This document shows, piece by piece, positions 31,478 to 44,626 of a stretch of DNA of 64,000 nt. The notes under the pieces are model-generated. The model saw only the letters and a list, made by a program, of their open reading frames with translations, searched no databases and had not been told where the DNA came from. Position numbers and translations under genes: made by a program. The first letter of the stretch is position 1, and every line of letters begins with the position of its first letter. The stretch comes from Rotaria sordida (taxonomy: Eukaryota; Rotifera; Eurotatoria; Philodinida; Philodinidae). The stretch lies in contig CAJNOL010000268.1 in NCBI GenBank assembly GCA_905250125.1, positions 103,757 through 167,756 of the forward strand, read 5' to 3'.

Positions 31478-33664
31478 CTATTGAACTTCTTTTAAAGATA
31501 ATAATTTCTCTTCAAGTTCATCAGGTTTAAATACACCATGTTCTGTTATTATACCAGTTATCAAATGAGCAGGTGTTATATCAAAGGCTGGATTCCACAC
31601 TTGAACACCTGAGATACAAAAAAAAAAACCAGGAGATCAAAATTTATTTGTCAAGATTTTACCTTCTGCAGCAATATTTATCCCTTTGATACTTGTCATT
31701 TCTCTTGATGGACGTTGCTCAATAACAATTTCATTTCCTGTTTGTTTCGTTAAATCAATTGATGTTGTTGGTGCAGCAACATAAAATGGAATATGATGAT
31801 GTTTAGCAAGTATAGCTAATTGATAAGTACCAATTTTATTAGCTGTATCGCCATTTGCTGTTATTCGATCAGCACCAACAATAACAGCATGAATTGGTTC
31901 TTTTTGCATTAAAAAACCAGCCATGGAATCACAGATCAGTGTATGTGGAATACGATCATGTAATAATTCATAAGCAGTTAATCTTGAACCTTGATTATAT
32001 GGTCGAGTTTCTGTAAAATATACTAATTGAAGAGCATCATTTACTGCTAATTGTCGAATAACACCAAGAGCTGTACCAAAACCAACAGTTGCTAATGAAC
32101 CAGTATTACAATGAGTTAAAACATTTAATTTTTTATGATTAGTATTATTTTGACATATAGCTTCAGCACCATAACGACCAATTGATCGATTATCAGCAAG
32201 ATCACGTTCAAGAAATTGTTCCATAAAAACAAGTAATTCATCAATATATGAGGATACATTTCCGTGCTTATTACTCAATGGAATCAAATAATCAATTATC
32301 GTTTTAGCAGCATCTGTTAAATTAACTGCAGTTGGTCGAGCAGTTAATAAATAATTAAGTTCAGCAGTAACAAATTGTTGAACTGATGAAACTGAATCAA
32401 ATTTTGATCGAGAATTATTTAATTCAATAGCAAGACTCAATACACCGCATACAGCTATTGCAGGAGCACCTTAAAAGAAATATGATCTTATTTATTATTT
32501 GTGACTTTTTATCAGAAATCAAAAAAAAAAGAAATAAATCTTAAACATGAAAATGAAATTTCTTATTAACTAATCTAATTCAAAATACTTCGTATTTTCC
32601 TATTAAACTTTTATGTGTATTATAAGCCTCTTAGTACTCTCATTCTATTAACAGATATATATATATATTTACGTAAATTAACTATAATTGTCTTGATATT
32701 CGTTATACCATCAAACAACGTGATAAAGATAGAATATGTATCAAAAATTAAGTTTCCATGCGTCCCAATTTTCTTTGCCATTTTAAATGCTAGAAAGTTC
32801 AGATTGGTTTTAAAATGTAGCCAAGATGTGGTGCTATAAAACTTAACAGAGTCCGATTTTTCGATTCTCTCCTAACTTGTGTTCCTAGAAAACTTCTCAG
32901 ATGATTTGGCTATATTAAGTTGTAGAACTAATTTTTGCCTTCATTTTGACATTAGGCCAAGCTTTCTAGCGTTTAAAATTATGGAGAAATCTGGGACGCA
33001 AGGAAACGTAAAAATCAAAATTTTTCAGAAAAAAACGTTATCTTTCTGTGTATGAGGGTTGAGAAAAACACATATAATATCCTTGGATCTCATCATAAAA
33101 TCAATAAACTATAGTACATTCGAGAGGAGACACTTTGCTCTATCTAACAAACTATAAATCACAAAATCGATAAATTTTGACCAAAATTGGCTTCCTCTCA
33201 GGGAGCTCCTTTAACAAGAATTAATCTCAGAAATAAGTTACAAAACTCTCACAATTAAATCTCCTTAATCAGTAACGAAATCATTTGTTTTTTTATAGAT
33301 AATGAACACGGTCTCAACATCTATAATTCAATAGGTCATCATGACATACATTAGTCATTTACATAAGTCTACTATAAAATAAAGTTTCAGTATATTAACT
33401 AATCTATTGCCAGTAGATCGGCATTTATCATTTACATATCTGCCCTATATTTTATATTAAAAATATGATTTGTAAATATTTTTAGATAAAGTGTATTGTT
33501 ATTTAGTTTATACCTCGAATTGACATTGTATGGATAGCTTTCCATGCATCATCAACGGAATTAATAGGAATATAACTTGATTCATCAGGTAATTTTAGCT
33601 GATCCAAAATTGATAATGAACCACGCTGATAACAAATAGCTTTTAATGTTTGATCGTCTTGCAT
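31478..33664 (-). CDS. MRI1: Methylthioribose-1-phosphate isomerase
   Basis: Exons 33664-33514, 32469-31663, 31608-31478; 362 residues, the usual length. It opens with [15 protein letters not shown], then [17 protein letters not shown] across the first splice. The catalytic Cys is in [11 protein letters not shown] and the catalytic Asp in [11 protein letters not shown]; the C-terminus has [20 protein letters not shown]. It converts 5-methylthioribose 1-phosphate to the ribulose form in the methionine salvage pathway. It is distinguished from eIF2B subunits, which share the fold, by these active-site motifs. Intron 1 (1.04 kb) contains an inverted-repeat element. Very close spacing to TRMT61A downstream suggests possible co-transcription. 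Confidence 0.94.
32735..33022. repeat. Inverted-repeat element (~290 bp) in MRI1 intron 1
   Basis: The left arm (AGTTTCCATGCGTCCCAATT, TTTTAAATGCTAGAAAG) matches the reversed right arm (ACGTTTCCTTGCGTCCCA, TTTTAAACGCTAGAAAGC). Arms are about 65 bp; no ORF belongs to it. Confidence 0.65.
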
Positions 33665-33929
33665 AACTAAAATTTAAAAATATATTTTAAATAACTTCTC
33701 AAATTATTTGATCTTTCTTTATTATGCGGTTCATGTCATCTATGTGAATAAATAAAAACATTAAGATGAAACACCAAAAAATATTATAATAATAATACAA
33801 TAAAATATTTATGAAAGACACAAAAATTCAAAACACAATGAGAACAGATCACGAGTGCATGATTTTTGAAAGGTCACCAAGTTCATAAGAGATTCTTTAA
33901 AAGTTTGATTTTTAAGATTGTTGTTATTC

Positions 33930-36316
33930 TTATGGAGAAAGAATATCATCATCACGCATATCTGGTCCCGATTCATCAAGAAAATATCCAGCACGTGGCG
34001 ATGATCTTTCACAACGGCAACAAAAATCACATCCATCAGCAGCTGAATTGCCCAATTTACGCCACATTTCAAAATTTGGTATATGTTCAAGACCACGAGC
34101 ACCATGTTTTATATGCATAAATACAGCTCCGATAACTAAATAAGCAATTGCTATACTGAAAAAACTAAACAAAAGAATATAATTCATAAAAAAAAACAGT
34201 AAAAAAACTAAATTTAGTCATTTACATAATAAGAAAGATGGCACCACCACTTAATTTCTTATTTTTTTCTACAGCTGGACACATTTCGGAAACTTGTAAT
34301 TCAAACATATAATCACAATGTTGATCAGTATCTGTATGCGCTTGAAGAACCGTAGGATCAGTCTAGAGAAACAAATAATCCAAGTTAAATATAGATCATT
34401 TTTTAGGCATATATTTCAAAATTTAGAAAGATTCAAATTTCATAGAAGTTTTATCACTAAATCAAACACTCATTTATTCTCGAAATAAACACTCTTAGGA
34501 TCAACATATTGTGCACTTTTCGAATACGGATTTACAAAGGAATGCTTGTAAATGTCAAATCGCTTTTGAATCGGAACTATATGGATCATGTAGGTTGTAG
34601 TGAGCTATGAATACCTTGAAAAGAGTTTGTTTGTTGCTACCGAGATACTCTAGTTTTTAGTAGAATGTCGTGATTCCCCTCAGAAACACCAAGAAAACTT
34701 AGTTTTGAATTTTGACTTGAAACTTTGCATAGAGATAGACTTTAACGAGAATAGCTTATTGTGAAAGTTCCAGATTTTTTGATAGTGTCGATTCTCTGAA
34801 ATACGAACATCAGAATTTACCTTTGTATATGATCGGTATGAAAAACATGCGCCTATCATAGCCGTATCTTAGGATCGAAGCGATCAAAAGATTTGAAACT
34901 TTTACAATAAACTATTCTCATTAAGACGTGTCTCTATGAAAAATTTCATGTCGAAATTAGAAAATCAGTTTTTCTAGTATTCCTGAGAAGGACACTACGG
35001 CATTATATTAGAAAATTCAGTATCTTGATAGTAATACGCTATTAGCCCGAAGCGTTTTCCGCGTATTTATAGCTGATTAGAATCTACATGATGCACATAT
35101 TCCCAACTCAAACGCAATGTGCCGTTTAGAAACGTTTCCTCATAAGAAATTTTATCTCAGTTTTTTGTTCGAGAGTAGTAAGATAATCTTTGAAAGATCA
35201 AAAAAAACGAGTTTGGATGGAAAATATGAGCCGAAATTTCTCGTGCAAATGGTTGCTTATTTTTGTCTGCTTGAAAGTATCTCAGACGAATCGGAAACTA
35301 TAGATGATGATTAGAATTTCGTGTCTATTTTTGTTTGAAACTAGTGAAGAAATTTTTTTTACAAGCGCAAAAAATTATATTGAATGGCGAACCAATACGC
35401 TTTTTCTAGTCATTATCAGCACCTTTTCCAAGGTACCAAAAAAAATATTTGAGTCGATTGTGTTTTGTCAAGCGAATACTTCTTAAGAAAATCTTGTATT
35501 GAACTAAGCTTTGACTTTTACCTAAGCGAAACTATAAGTACTTTGCTAGGACCTTCTTTCTATATGAAATGCCTTTTGGTTAAAAAATCGATTTAAGAGA
35601 AACGAAAATTGAAGTCACCTATAGGAAAACACTCCAACAGTACATCTTACAGGATAGCTTCTGCTCTACAAACAATTTCGGCTCATCTGTTATCTATTAC
35701 AGACGTTATTTTTTGTCTTTCTCTAAATTCAACTATAAAAAAATGTAATTTAGATTTTTGCAAAGGGATTTTCTTTCATTTATTCGTTGTTGTTGTTGTT
35801 TTTTTTTCTCACCCTATTTTGTCCACAAACAAACATAATCGAAGCAGAACGTGTTGAATTATTACAAATATTTTTATATGGATCACCATTTCTATAAGTT
35901 AAAAGTATCCAATTATCTAAAATAGAATAATATTGTTTGTTTTAAGTTTATTTAATAATCGAGAAGAATATAGATGAACCTCCTCGAACAAAATTGACTT
36001 GATCTAATTTTCCGAGAACATACGAAGAATTATTTTCTTTCTGAATAATAGCCGTGTTATTCGCTAAATTATTAGGCGATGAACATATTCCAATAAAATA
36101 TGTTAATCCTTTGTTTGACACTGTAAAACTAAATAAAGAGAAAATTAAATCATAAATAATGAAATATAAGAATATTATTTACTTTTTTCCAAAGATTTTC
36201 CATTTTCGCATTTTCTCATAGATCTCTTCATTATGTTCATCTTTATTAAATTTACATTCCCCATAGACTAATGAACAATAAATGATTAAGAAAAATATTC
36301 TACGTATGACAATCAT
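33930..36316 (-). CDS. Cation-dependent mannose-6-phosphate receptor-like protein
   Basis: Exons 36316-36183, 35980-36128, 35813-35916, 34227-34362, 33930-34164 (minus strand); about 252 residues. A signal peptide (RRIFFLIIYCSLVYG) leads into a luminal P-type lectin domain with YFIGICSSPNN, SYVLGKLDQV, NWILLTYRNGDPY and paired cysteines, including CDYMF and SEMCP. One transmembrane helix (FFSIAIAYLVIGAVFM) is followed by a cytosolic tail with the receptor's signature HGARGLEHIPNFEMWRKLGN and ADGCDFCC. The tail ends in an acidic isoleucine-type signal, DDDILSP, matching the acidic-dileucine GGA/AP-1 sorting signal of CD-MPR. Role: carrying lysosomal hydrolases from the Golgi to endosomes. Frame around 34260 was hard to read in a homopolymer. 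Intron 4 holds a foldback repeat. Confidence 0.85.
34630..35042. repeat. Foldback element (~410 bp) in the receptor gene intron
   Basis: Left (34630-34810) and right (about 34860-35042) arms are imperfect inverted copies: GAGAATAGCTTATTGTGAAA faces the complement of GAGAATAGTTTATTGTAAAA, with AGATAC, CTCAGRAA and TTTTGAT blocks in matching order. No ORF. Confidence 0.6.
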
Positions 36317-37119
36317 CTAAAAAAAATATGCTTTATTAGCCATAGTGATTTATCATCTCATTTATCATATTTTCACAAGTATTCTATGCTTGATCGAGCA
36401 AATAGCAAAGAAACAACATTCTTAGTTAACATTAATTTTTGTCGTTCTATATTTCTTTCTTTCTTTCTTTTTTTTTCTTTATGATTTTATAATTTTGATT
36501 GCTTTTTTTTTTTGCTTGAGTCAATCGTATACAAAGAGACACGGGAAAGAAAAAAAGGTAAAGAGGTGTGCCACTTATGGTAATTTCAAAAGTAACGATA
36601 CTAACTACCGTCATCAACCTGATGTATACAAGGTTAGTTCAAATTATTCATTTCGTTTCTTTATAAAAATAGTATGGACGTATGATGAAGTATATTTTCT
36701 TTTATTCACTAATATATATATATGTATGTTTTTTACATATTAAATTTATCTTATTAATATTTATCATAATAAGACATGTGTCTTTTCTCTTTCTTATTTT
36801 TTTCTCTTTCGTCAATCCTATTTGAAGGAATAGTTGTATACGAAAAATATTCACAAAAAAAAGGGAAAGAATAGGATGAGACAAAGAAGAACAATAAAAG
36901 TATACAGAATCATTTTCTATTTGCATCAAGTAAGTTGTCTGGTTTCGAATGTCTTTAACAAAGACAAAGAAAAATCGATGTTTATCAGTGTCTTTTTTTT
37001 CGTGTACTCAAGGTCAGAATAAAAAAAAAAAAAAGAAAAAAAGAAACATATCTTTTGATTTTAATGATGAAAAAAAAAACAATCTTCAATATTGGAAAAT
37101 TATTTCTTTTAGTTAAATA
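36317..37119. other. Intergenic, low-complexity
   Basis: Divergent promoter region between the receptor gene and the ORF at 37120. It contains TTTC repeats (36445-36480), a TA/TG tract (36712-36728) and an A-rich run at 37020-37080. No exon was recognised. Confidence 0.5.
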
Positions 37120-37557
37120 ATGTCGAATTCAACTTCATGTTTGAATTCTCCACAATTATCAGTCAAAACTCAATTAAGTGAAAAAATTCGACAACAAGTT
37201 GATGATAGACATTGGCAATTATTTGAAACACGTTTAAAAAACTCATTAACAAAAAATCATAATGAAAATTATACAAAAACAAATGATTATGGTTTAGTAA
37301 ATTGTTGGACAAAAATTGATCAATTACAATTACCTATTGAACCTAATCAACGATGGCAAACATTTTGTTCACAATTAACAACTAAATCGAATGAAACTAA
37401 TCGTATTATGTCTATATTTCATAATGTTTGGATTAATGATTGGAATAGAACACAAAAATCTCATTTAAATACAAATGAAAATACATTTCTAAAACATTCA
37501 ACATTAAATGAACATGATAAAAAAGTTATTTCTTCAATTCTTCATAAAAATATTTAA
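37120..37557 (+). CDS. Unrecognised 145-residue protein
   Basis: I do not recognise this. It is a single uninterrupted exon with codon use like its neighbours and a TTTCTTTTAG acceptor-like site a few bases before the ATG, which supports it being a real, possibly trans-spliced gene. The product is hydrophilic, rich in Asn, Thr, Lys and His, with no signal peptide or membrane segment, and contains Trp-bearing helices such as DDRHWQLFETRLKNSLTK and IFHNVWINDWNRTQ. Cysteines are few. Confidence 0.55.
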   Translation: MSNSTSCLNSPQLSVKTQLSEKIRQQVDDRHWQLFETRLKNSLTKNHNENYTKTNDYGLVNCWTKIDQLQLPIEPNQRWQTFCSQLTTKSNETNRIMSIFHNVWINDWNRTQKSHLNTNENTFLKHSTLNEHDKKVISSILHKNI

Positions 37558-40500
37558 TCAAATATTATTTATTTTAATCAAGAAAAGAAAAAGATTAAAA
37601 CAAAAACTTTTTCTTTTCTTTTAAATATATTTAAGTCAATGACGTGTAGTTTGTTTGTTTTTCTTTTGTACTAGAATTTTTATCATATCTTATTTGATAG
37701 TGAGTTTCTTTGTTAAAATAAAACAAAAATAAAACGATGATAGTGAATGTGTTTAGAAGAGAGAAATTCGATTCTATATATTTCTTATCGATCAGTTGAT
37801 TTATTATAAAATACATTTGCAACTATTTCAAACAATCAAAAAATCATTCTCAATTAAAACCGATGTTTATAAAACATACGCAAAATGAATGTCTTACCCA
37901 ATAATCATCATCAATTCTGAAATTACTAACTATAGAAGAAGAAAAAAAACTTATAATGAAAAATATTAACGATCCATAAAGGTATACTTGGTAAATTGTT
38001 GTCGGTCACAGTTTTACTCGAATCCAAAACTTTTCGAAAGAGGTCGTTCCTATCAATATTTGTGCTCAAAAAAAAAGTACTATGAACAAGTGATAGCCAT
38101 AGGAATGCATCAATAAGACGAAACAAGATCAACTTAGTTCAAAAATGAATACAATTTAATATTAAAGTTTACGACTCTCCAAAAAATTGATTTTTCTAAA
38201 ATAGGCATGTTCTTTTGAATATAAATATATAGATATGATTTCTAAGGTATCTAGTGTTGAAAATTCATTAAAATGATTTCCAATTTTAAAAGATTTGTCG
38301 AAAATACATGATGAATTTCTAAAACTCTTCAATGGAAAGGCTAATACCTAAATACATAACAAAAATTATAATCGTAATAGCAGCCATCGTCCTTTATCAT
38401 AGTCTAATATATAGCTTGAAGGCTACTTGATAAGAATCTAGACGAACTTTTAATTGATACGTAATATACGAGGTTGATCATTCTGACTGTCTACAACCAC
38501 ACTTTAAACCATATAATGTCTTCTACAAACATCACATCTAGTGTAAGTTCCGAAAAAACACTAGTACGCGTGACCACATCCACACCTTTCTATGTCATTC
38601 AAACCGTAGTTCTTCTGCGTAATTTTTTTTGTATCACATTGCACGAATATTTTTTAACTGTTACAAAATTGTTAGATTCGAATCGAAATTGCGTTCTCTT
38701 CTAAATGACAGTGAGCTGAAGTCGTCGGTACCAGTCATATCAGCTAAATTCACTTAGTTTTTCGAGTTTAATTTTTTTATTAAAGATAGTACCACAAAAA
38801 TAGCTATTCATTAGATGACTTAATCGATAGAAAAATTAGTGGCGTCATATCTATCTGACATAAATTATTGTGATGCATCAATATAAAAAATGAGAAAATC
38901 GTTCAAACTGTCAGTTTTGGTGAAAAATTAACGGCATGGGCTATATCTCCAATATCTTTTATGTTAACACTTGATTGAGTTTCCGAAAAAGACTTTAAAA
39001 AAAAATGTCTAATCCTTTAAACAACCTAAAAGAGTATGATTACCGTCCTAAGCGATTGCTGTTTTGGGTCGCTTTAGTCAAAAACCGACGCACTGCATTA
39101 GAATCGTACTGTCGTATTTATACCGACTTCTATGTCGCATACGGCTTATTTTCATTACTCGGATTGCACGCTGGATAACATCCTGCTTATACTTTCTATT
39201 ATTATACGAAACATTTCATTACATAAATAGCATTTCTGCATAGGGGTTAATCATCACAATTTATATACAAAGTACATATATGAAAAAGAAGAACATAGAT
39301 GCAATCATCATGTCTTTTATGCGTGAAAGTACCATCAAAAATTGTTTTAGATAAAGTGATTCACTAATTAAAAAAAACCTATTATTTCAAGGACGTATTT
39401 TTTAACAAGTAACTTACTACATTCATTTGTCACCATTTTTAAACGTTTACGAACTGTTGTTTCAATATGCGGTGAGCAAACATCATTGAAACTTAGATCA
39501 ACTTTCTACTAGATATTTAGAACACACAAGAATGAGTTCTATCCTCTATGGAACTTGTCTATGTAAAAAAAATAACGAATGAGGAATATGTAAAGACGTG
39601 CACATGTACTCGACAACTCAATATTAATATTATGTCAATCATTGTGTGGCTTCTATGAAACATTAAAGATAGATTCAACTAGAAATGGTAAATAAGTTCG
39701 TTAAGATTTATCTATTAAACATTATGAGAAAATATTTTATGATGTTTATGAAATATTTTCTTGTGAAAATGGGGTAAAACCAACGGTCGGAACAATGGTC
39801 GTTTCCGCTGGAATGTAAACGATCATCGGAACGGAAGCTGTTTTTTACCGTAGTCGAGCCGTTTTTGGGTCGTTCTATTCAACCTAGATAATTATATTTG
39901 ATGCTTATGTTAGAAAGTTCTTCATGTATACAAAAAAATGTTTGCATGTTTTTCTCGAAATTAGTTTTTGTTCAAATTATTGAGTTCTGAACAAATCTTT
40001 TTTTGATAATGTTTGTTCTAGTGAACTGCGTTAGTATTTTTTTTTATTCGATAGATCGATGCATTTTTGTTTCGGATGAACAAAATGGATTTTTTATTCG
40101 ACTGTCATTATTAAAGTAATCATAGATTTTCTAGAAAATATTTCCTAATATTTTTCGAGTTTTAAGATTTTGAGAACGTCGAAAATGAAATAAAATAAAA
40201 GTTATAAAAATCTTTTCCTTCATTCGAAGCGTTAAGAGATTCTCTTTTAAACGGGAGTAATCCAAGTACTGTAGCTTGAAGTGTCTTCAAAAAAAAAAAT
40301 TTACATGCATGAGAGCCCTATTTTGCACTATAGCCTCGGGAAATTTTCTGAACGATAAGATTTAGAGCCGTAAAATTTTTTTCTATTGGTGTGCTTTTGG
40401 ATGAGAGGCGCTCAGTATTGTGTAATTAATAACCTTCATTTTTTTCGAAGAGTACTTATAGAAAAAAAAAAGAATTGTATAGCATACGTAATGAACGGGA

Positions 40501-41873
40501 AAATATTTCATTTGAAGAACCAAAGAGAATGTCAGGAACGGATGTGAAAGATATTCTGAAATCAATTATGACGAAAATTAAAATAAAAACATTAAAAGTT
40601 ATTTTATATGATATTTTCTTATCGTGTGGATGTCTAATGAAAGATTTATTCGGTACTCTTAACATTGAAGTGATCGTAACTAAGATGGTGTTTTTCTTTT
40701 TATACTTTCGAAATTACCGGACTAGACTTGTTTAATTTTTCATTCAAATAATACTGTTAGATTGTAAATATCTTTTATTAAATATCATCTAAGAGACGTT
40801 CAAAATAGATTAGAGCAAAACTTTCATATTACTGATTCGTGAACAAAACACAAGGTAAATTCTTTCAACAAGTTCAATTGTAATTTCCATTGAGGATAAC
40901 ATACCTGAGCACAAGACATGCTTTTATTTCAATTGAATCAAATTATAATAATTTTATTCAGCTACAGGAAAAGAACTTTTAGCAACGTACTTACCATTAT
41001 CCGAATATTCACAAACAATACAAAATTTCAAAGACTATTTCGGATATCTTTAGTAAAAATCTATTATATCTTTATCAATCTTTCTTTTAAGTAAAGTCTT
41101 CTTCTCTATTGATATTTTCTATTTATTCGCCGTTCTTATATATACATATTTGTTTACTATGATTAAGTGTCTTTACTTTAGGCAAAAATTATCAGAAGCA
41201 GAAAGTATAAATATATTTGCTTCCAAAGAAAAAAACTTTATCAATTAATGAACAAAAAGATATCTTGTATACATTATATAAACTATTAAAATTAAAGAAT
41301 CGATATCAACATAAAGAAAAATGAATTATAATTTGAATACCTAATAACTTAAAAGCTGTTGTGGCCTTGACATTTTAATAAATATAAGTGTTTCCTAGAT
41401 GTCTAACAATATCATCGAGATCACGCAAATGTAACAACAAGTCTTTTGTTATTTCAGTCAATTTTCATGCATTTCTATTGATTTAACATCCATTACTCAT
41501 AGCTTCCAGCGACAGAAATTTTAGGAAAAACATTTCAACAATAGAAAATGTCTGTTTCTAAATTGAGGCAGTTTTCTTTTTCTAGAACAGTTCATATCAA
41601 TTAATAAAATAGACATATAAATACGAAAAAACTTTATCAAATATTCTTTGTGTTTTTTCAGATCTAAGATGAAACAATGAAATTTAATTAAGTTCATATA
41701 TATTTTTTTCCTACAGAAAAAAAATGCTTTCTTTTTAATTACAATTATAGTGAAATTAAAATGCCAAAGAGTTTTATTTTTATCGAATCTAAATTAATAT
41801 AAATTTGATTATTGAATATTTTCTTTTTAAAGTTCGAAATTCTAATTACAAATAATTGAATAATATTAAATTA
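37558..41873. other. Gene-poor region, 4.3 kb
   Basis: No intact gene was recognised. Short coding-like scraps occur on the + strand between about 40450 and 41325 (listed separately). The rest is AT-rich with scattered moderately GC-rich patches (39040-39180, 39780-39880) that may be old repeats without a partner in this window. Confidence 0.4.
40450..41325 (+). pseudogene. Possible remnants of an unrecognised gene
   Basis: Three pieces look like coding sequence by composition: ENISFEEPKRMSGTDVKDIL (from about 40500), TGKELLATYLPLSEYSQTIQ (about 40964-41055, after a TTTATTCAG acceptor and ending in a stop) and LSINEQKDILYTLYKLLKLK (about 41240-41323, ending in a stop). They are in different frames, with stops between them and no clean splice joining them. 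They may be fragments of a dead gene or chance. Confidence 0.25.
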
Positions 41874-42206
41874 TCACACATCATTATTTGAATATTTTGA
41901 ATTGTCATGTTCTAATTCAGATGTTATTCCTTGATGATGTGTTGAAGATACAGAAACACCATAAAATCGTCGAACATAAATAATTGTGCATAATATAATT
42001 AATAAAAGAAAACCAAGACAAATACCAGCTCCTAGATAATAATATGTACGTGGTTCTTCTGTACCTTTAGATGTTGTTGCAAAATAAAATAAAACAGCTG
42101 TAAGAATAACGAATATAAATGCAAAGAAAAGACATGCATGAATACATCGTTCTTGATCAGTCAAATTTGATTGACTTAGTGTATCACGACGTCGAAAAAA
42201 AAGCAT
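41874..42206 (-). CDS. Small two-pass membrane protein, unrecognised
   Basis: I do not recognise the family. From ATG 42206 the product has 110 residues: an Arg-rich N-terminus (FFRRRDTLSQSNLTDQERC), membrane helix 1 (about 27-46, ACLFFAFIFVILTAVLFYFA), a short polar loop with GTEEPRTYYY, membrane helix 2 (about 57-78, LGAGICLGFLLLIILCTIIY) and a polar Ser/His/Asn-rich tail. A TTTTTCTTAG acceptor-like site lies about 14 bases before this ATG, which argues for it over the upstream in-frame ATG at 42263. TMEM-like topology with both ends on the same side is inferred. Confidence 0.6.
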   Translation of the reverse strand: MLFFRRRDTLSQSNLTDQERCIHACLFFAFIFVILTAVLFYFATTSKGTEEPRTYYYLGAGICLGFLLLIILCTIIYVRRFYGVSVSSTHHQGITSELEHDNSKYSNNDV

Positions 42207-44626
42207 AATGATCAAAATATCTAAGAAAAAAAGGAAAGATCTAAATAGATGACATATATACATATATATATATGTAAAACATACATCTGTTATTGTGATA
42301 AATATGAATGTCGAAAATACTTACGATCTCATTCAAAGTCGATCAATGTCAATATAATTGTCATACATTACTCTATCAATAATGGTTTTGCACATGTGGT
42401 TCTTTTTTCTAATCTGAAAGAGAAGAGGTAAGATTTATCTATCACATATTATTAGTTGATGCAACGATATTGATACTCAACGTTATGTTGTTGTTACAGA
42501 TTTTTTTTTTTTCGTGTCAATCAAGAAATAAATAAAAAAAGCAGAAAAGAAAGGATCACTTAGAAGGAAAAAAATTAACGGAATCAATAAGAAACGCATC
42601 TTCAAAAATTTTTTCTTTAGTTGCATTAGAACGATCGATCTAAGCTAATATTAACAATGAATTTTTATATAATACGTCTTAATCAATTTGATTTTATTGA
42701 CTATTATCATCTATCTTTTTTTTTCACCCTGATAATATCTTCTACGACTTACCTATTTAGTTATAGATTTAATAAAAAAATCACATTATATAACAGAAAT
42801 AAAATTAACATTGCACATATATTTTTTATTTTGATCGTTAAATATGTTTTTGAAAAAAAAAGCAATTATTTATTGCACACAAATAAACACACTATTTTCA
42901 GTCAATCTGAAGAGAAAATAATGCCTTCTTTTCTTATTGAAGGGTATAAAATAAGTTTTGTTTCCCTTAAGTAATATTCTTTTTTTTTCACATGACTTCC
43001 CACTAATAGAGGCTATTATTCACAGTACATTCGTTAGATGTCTAAAACTATTCTATCGTAGAATTTCCATATTGTATCTATAGTGTCATTGCTATGAAGA
43101 TACAAATAATGTGAAAAAAAAAGTCATAAAAAATTTTCATATTATTTTTAGCAATATTTCTGATGTTTTATTAGTAACATTACATAAAAATATATGATTT
43201 GAAAGCAACTTTATAAATAGAATTTCTTTTATATAGAAAAAAAATATCTTCTATGAATGTTTATATATCTGCTCGTCATCTTGATCTATTAATTACTATA
43301 ATTGATAGAAATTTTTTTTTGCTTATCTTATGAAGTATTTAATAACTAGGCTATTATTATATATTAATAGACCTAATTTGGGACATTTCAAAGCTCTTAC
43401 TAAGTTAGTTTCATTGAGTCAAAAAAAAAGAAAAAAAACAAGAATTGTAAGTTCATATAGAAAAACGACAATTATCCACCGACTCACTTTAGCTAGTATA
43501 AGAGTCACTGTGCTTTTCATATAATTCATTCGTATGATTTGTTGTTTCTATATGTGACTGTCAGTAGAGAAAAAAAAAACGGATCGTTCAATTCTTTTTT
43601 TTTTCTATTCATACCGGTGTAGACAAATGATAGAAACGCAAGAATGATGTGCAAAAAAAGTAACAATTACTCTGTAAAGATTGAATGCTCGTACGATAAC
43701 AATATTTATATTTTTTAAATATTTTGTAGATTCAAAAACTTGTTGAAGAGCTTTTATAATTTTAATGTTACTTATATTTCTATAATGACAATATGTAGAA
43801 AACTAAAATTTTAGTATATAATAATTCTAGATGTCTAATTCATATATTGTGAATAATAGATCCCACTAGTATATATTCATATGAAAAAAAGGAATATTCC
43901 TTGAGGGAATCAAAACTTATTTTACACCCTTTATTCTTTGCCGTCAGCGATAGTTAATTTTCTTTTCAGTTAGAGTTCTAGTCATCATTAGTTACTTCTT
44001 CTTCGTCGTCTCCGATTCTTTTTTTTTCTTCTTCTTATCGTTGTTTTTTCTTTTGCCCAAGTTTTCCGTCGTCATGAATGATCAAAAACATACACACACT
44101 TACACGTTAACGAAGTATATTTCTTTTACATATTCACACATAAGTATACACAGACCTACAGAACAGTAAACTATGTCGATCAATCATATATCATAGAATA
44201 AGTAGGCGTATGGTGAAAAATTACATAAAAAGAAAAAAAAAGAAAAGGAAGAATAATGAACAAATTTGACTAATCTGATTTTCTTCAGTTCATATCATTA
44301 TTATTGACTCAAGAGATTTTTTTTGACATATACATGTATGTCTTGCTAAATGTTGTTTTATTAGTTCTCTACAACAAAAACAATTGACAACGATAGATAG
44401 GAAAAAAACAACATAATAGATGTCTGTAAAAAAAAACATGGAAATAAGAAAATAACTGTTGTTAAAAAATTATTGTCGAGTATTCTAAGAGTATTATTGA
44501 CGATAATAAAAAATATACTCAAAATACGTTTTTTATTTTATTCTTGATCGAGAATTCATTAGTATCGTTTATAGTACTTATTTTACAAATTTTTTCAACC
44601 AAAAGAAAAATGATTTTTGAATTATT
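42207..44626. other. Intergenic, nothing recognised
   Basis: AT-rich, with poly-A/poly-T tracts. ORFs at 42657-42974 and 43330-43524 are low-complexity with no domain resemblance. No repeat pair was found by eye. Confidence 0.4.

Noticed and set aside
34227-34362. Apparent one-base frame slip in the fourth exon of the mannose-6-phosphate receptor gene near 34260
   Set aside because: The frame before and after is clear, but the slip falls in a homopolymer-rich stretch that I may have miscounted by eye, so I do not claim a frameshift.
36445-36480. TTTC repeats considered as a CRISPR-like or regulatory array
   Set aside because: This is a simple microsatellite; no repeat-spacer structure exists anywhere in the window.
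37926-38132. Minus-strand ORF starting with a signal-peptide-like stretch
   Set aside because: Short, ends in a Phe-rich run read from a poly-A tract, and no downstream exon was found.
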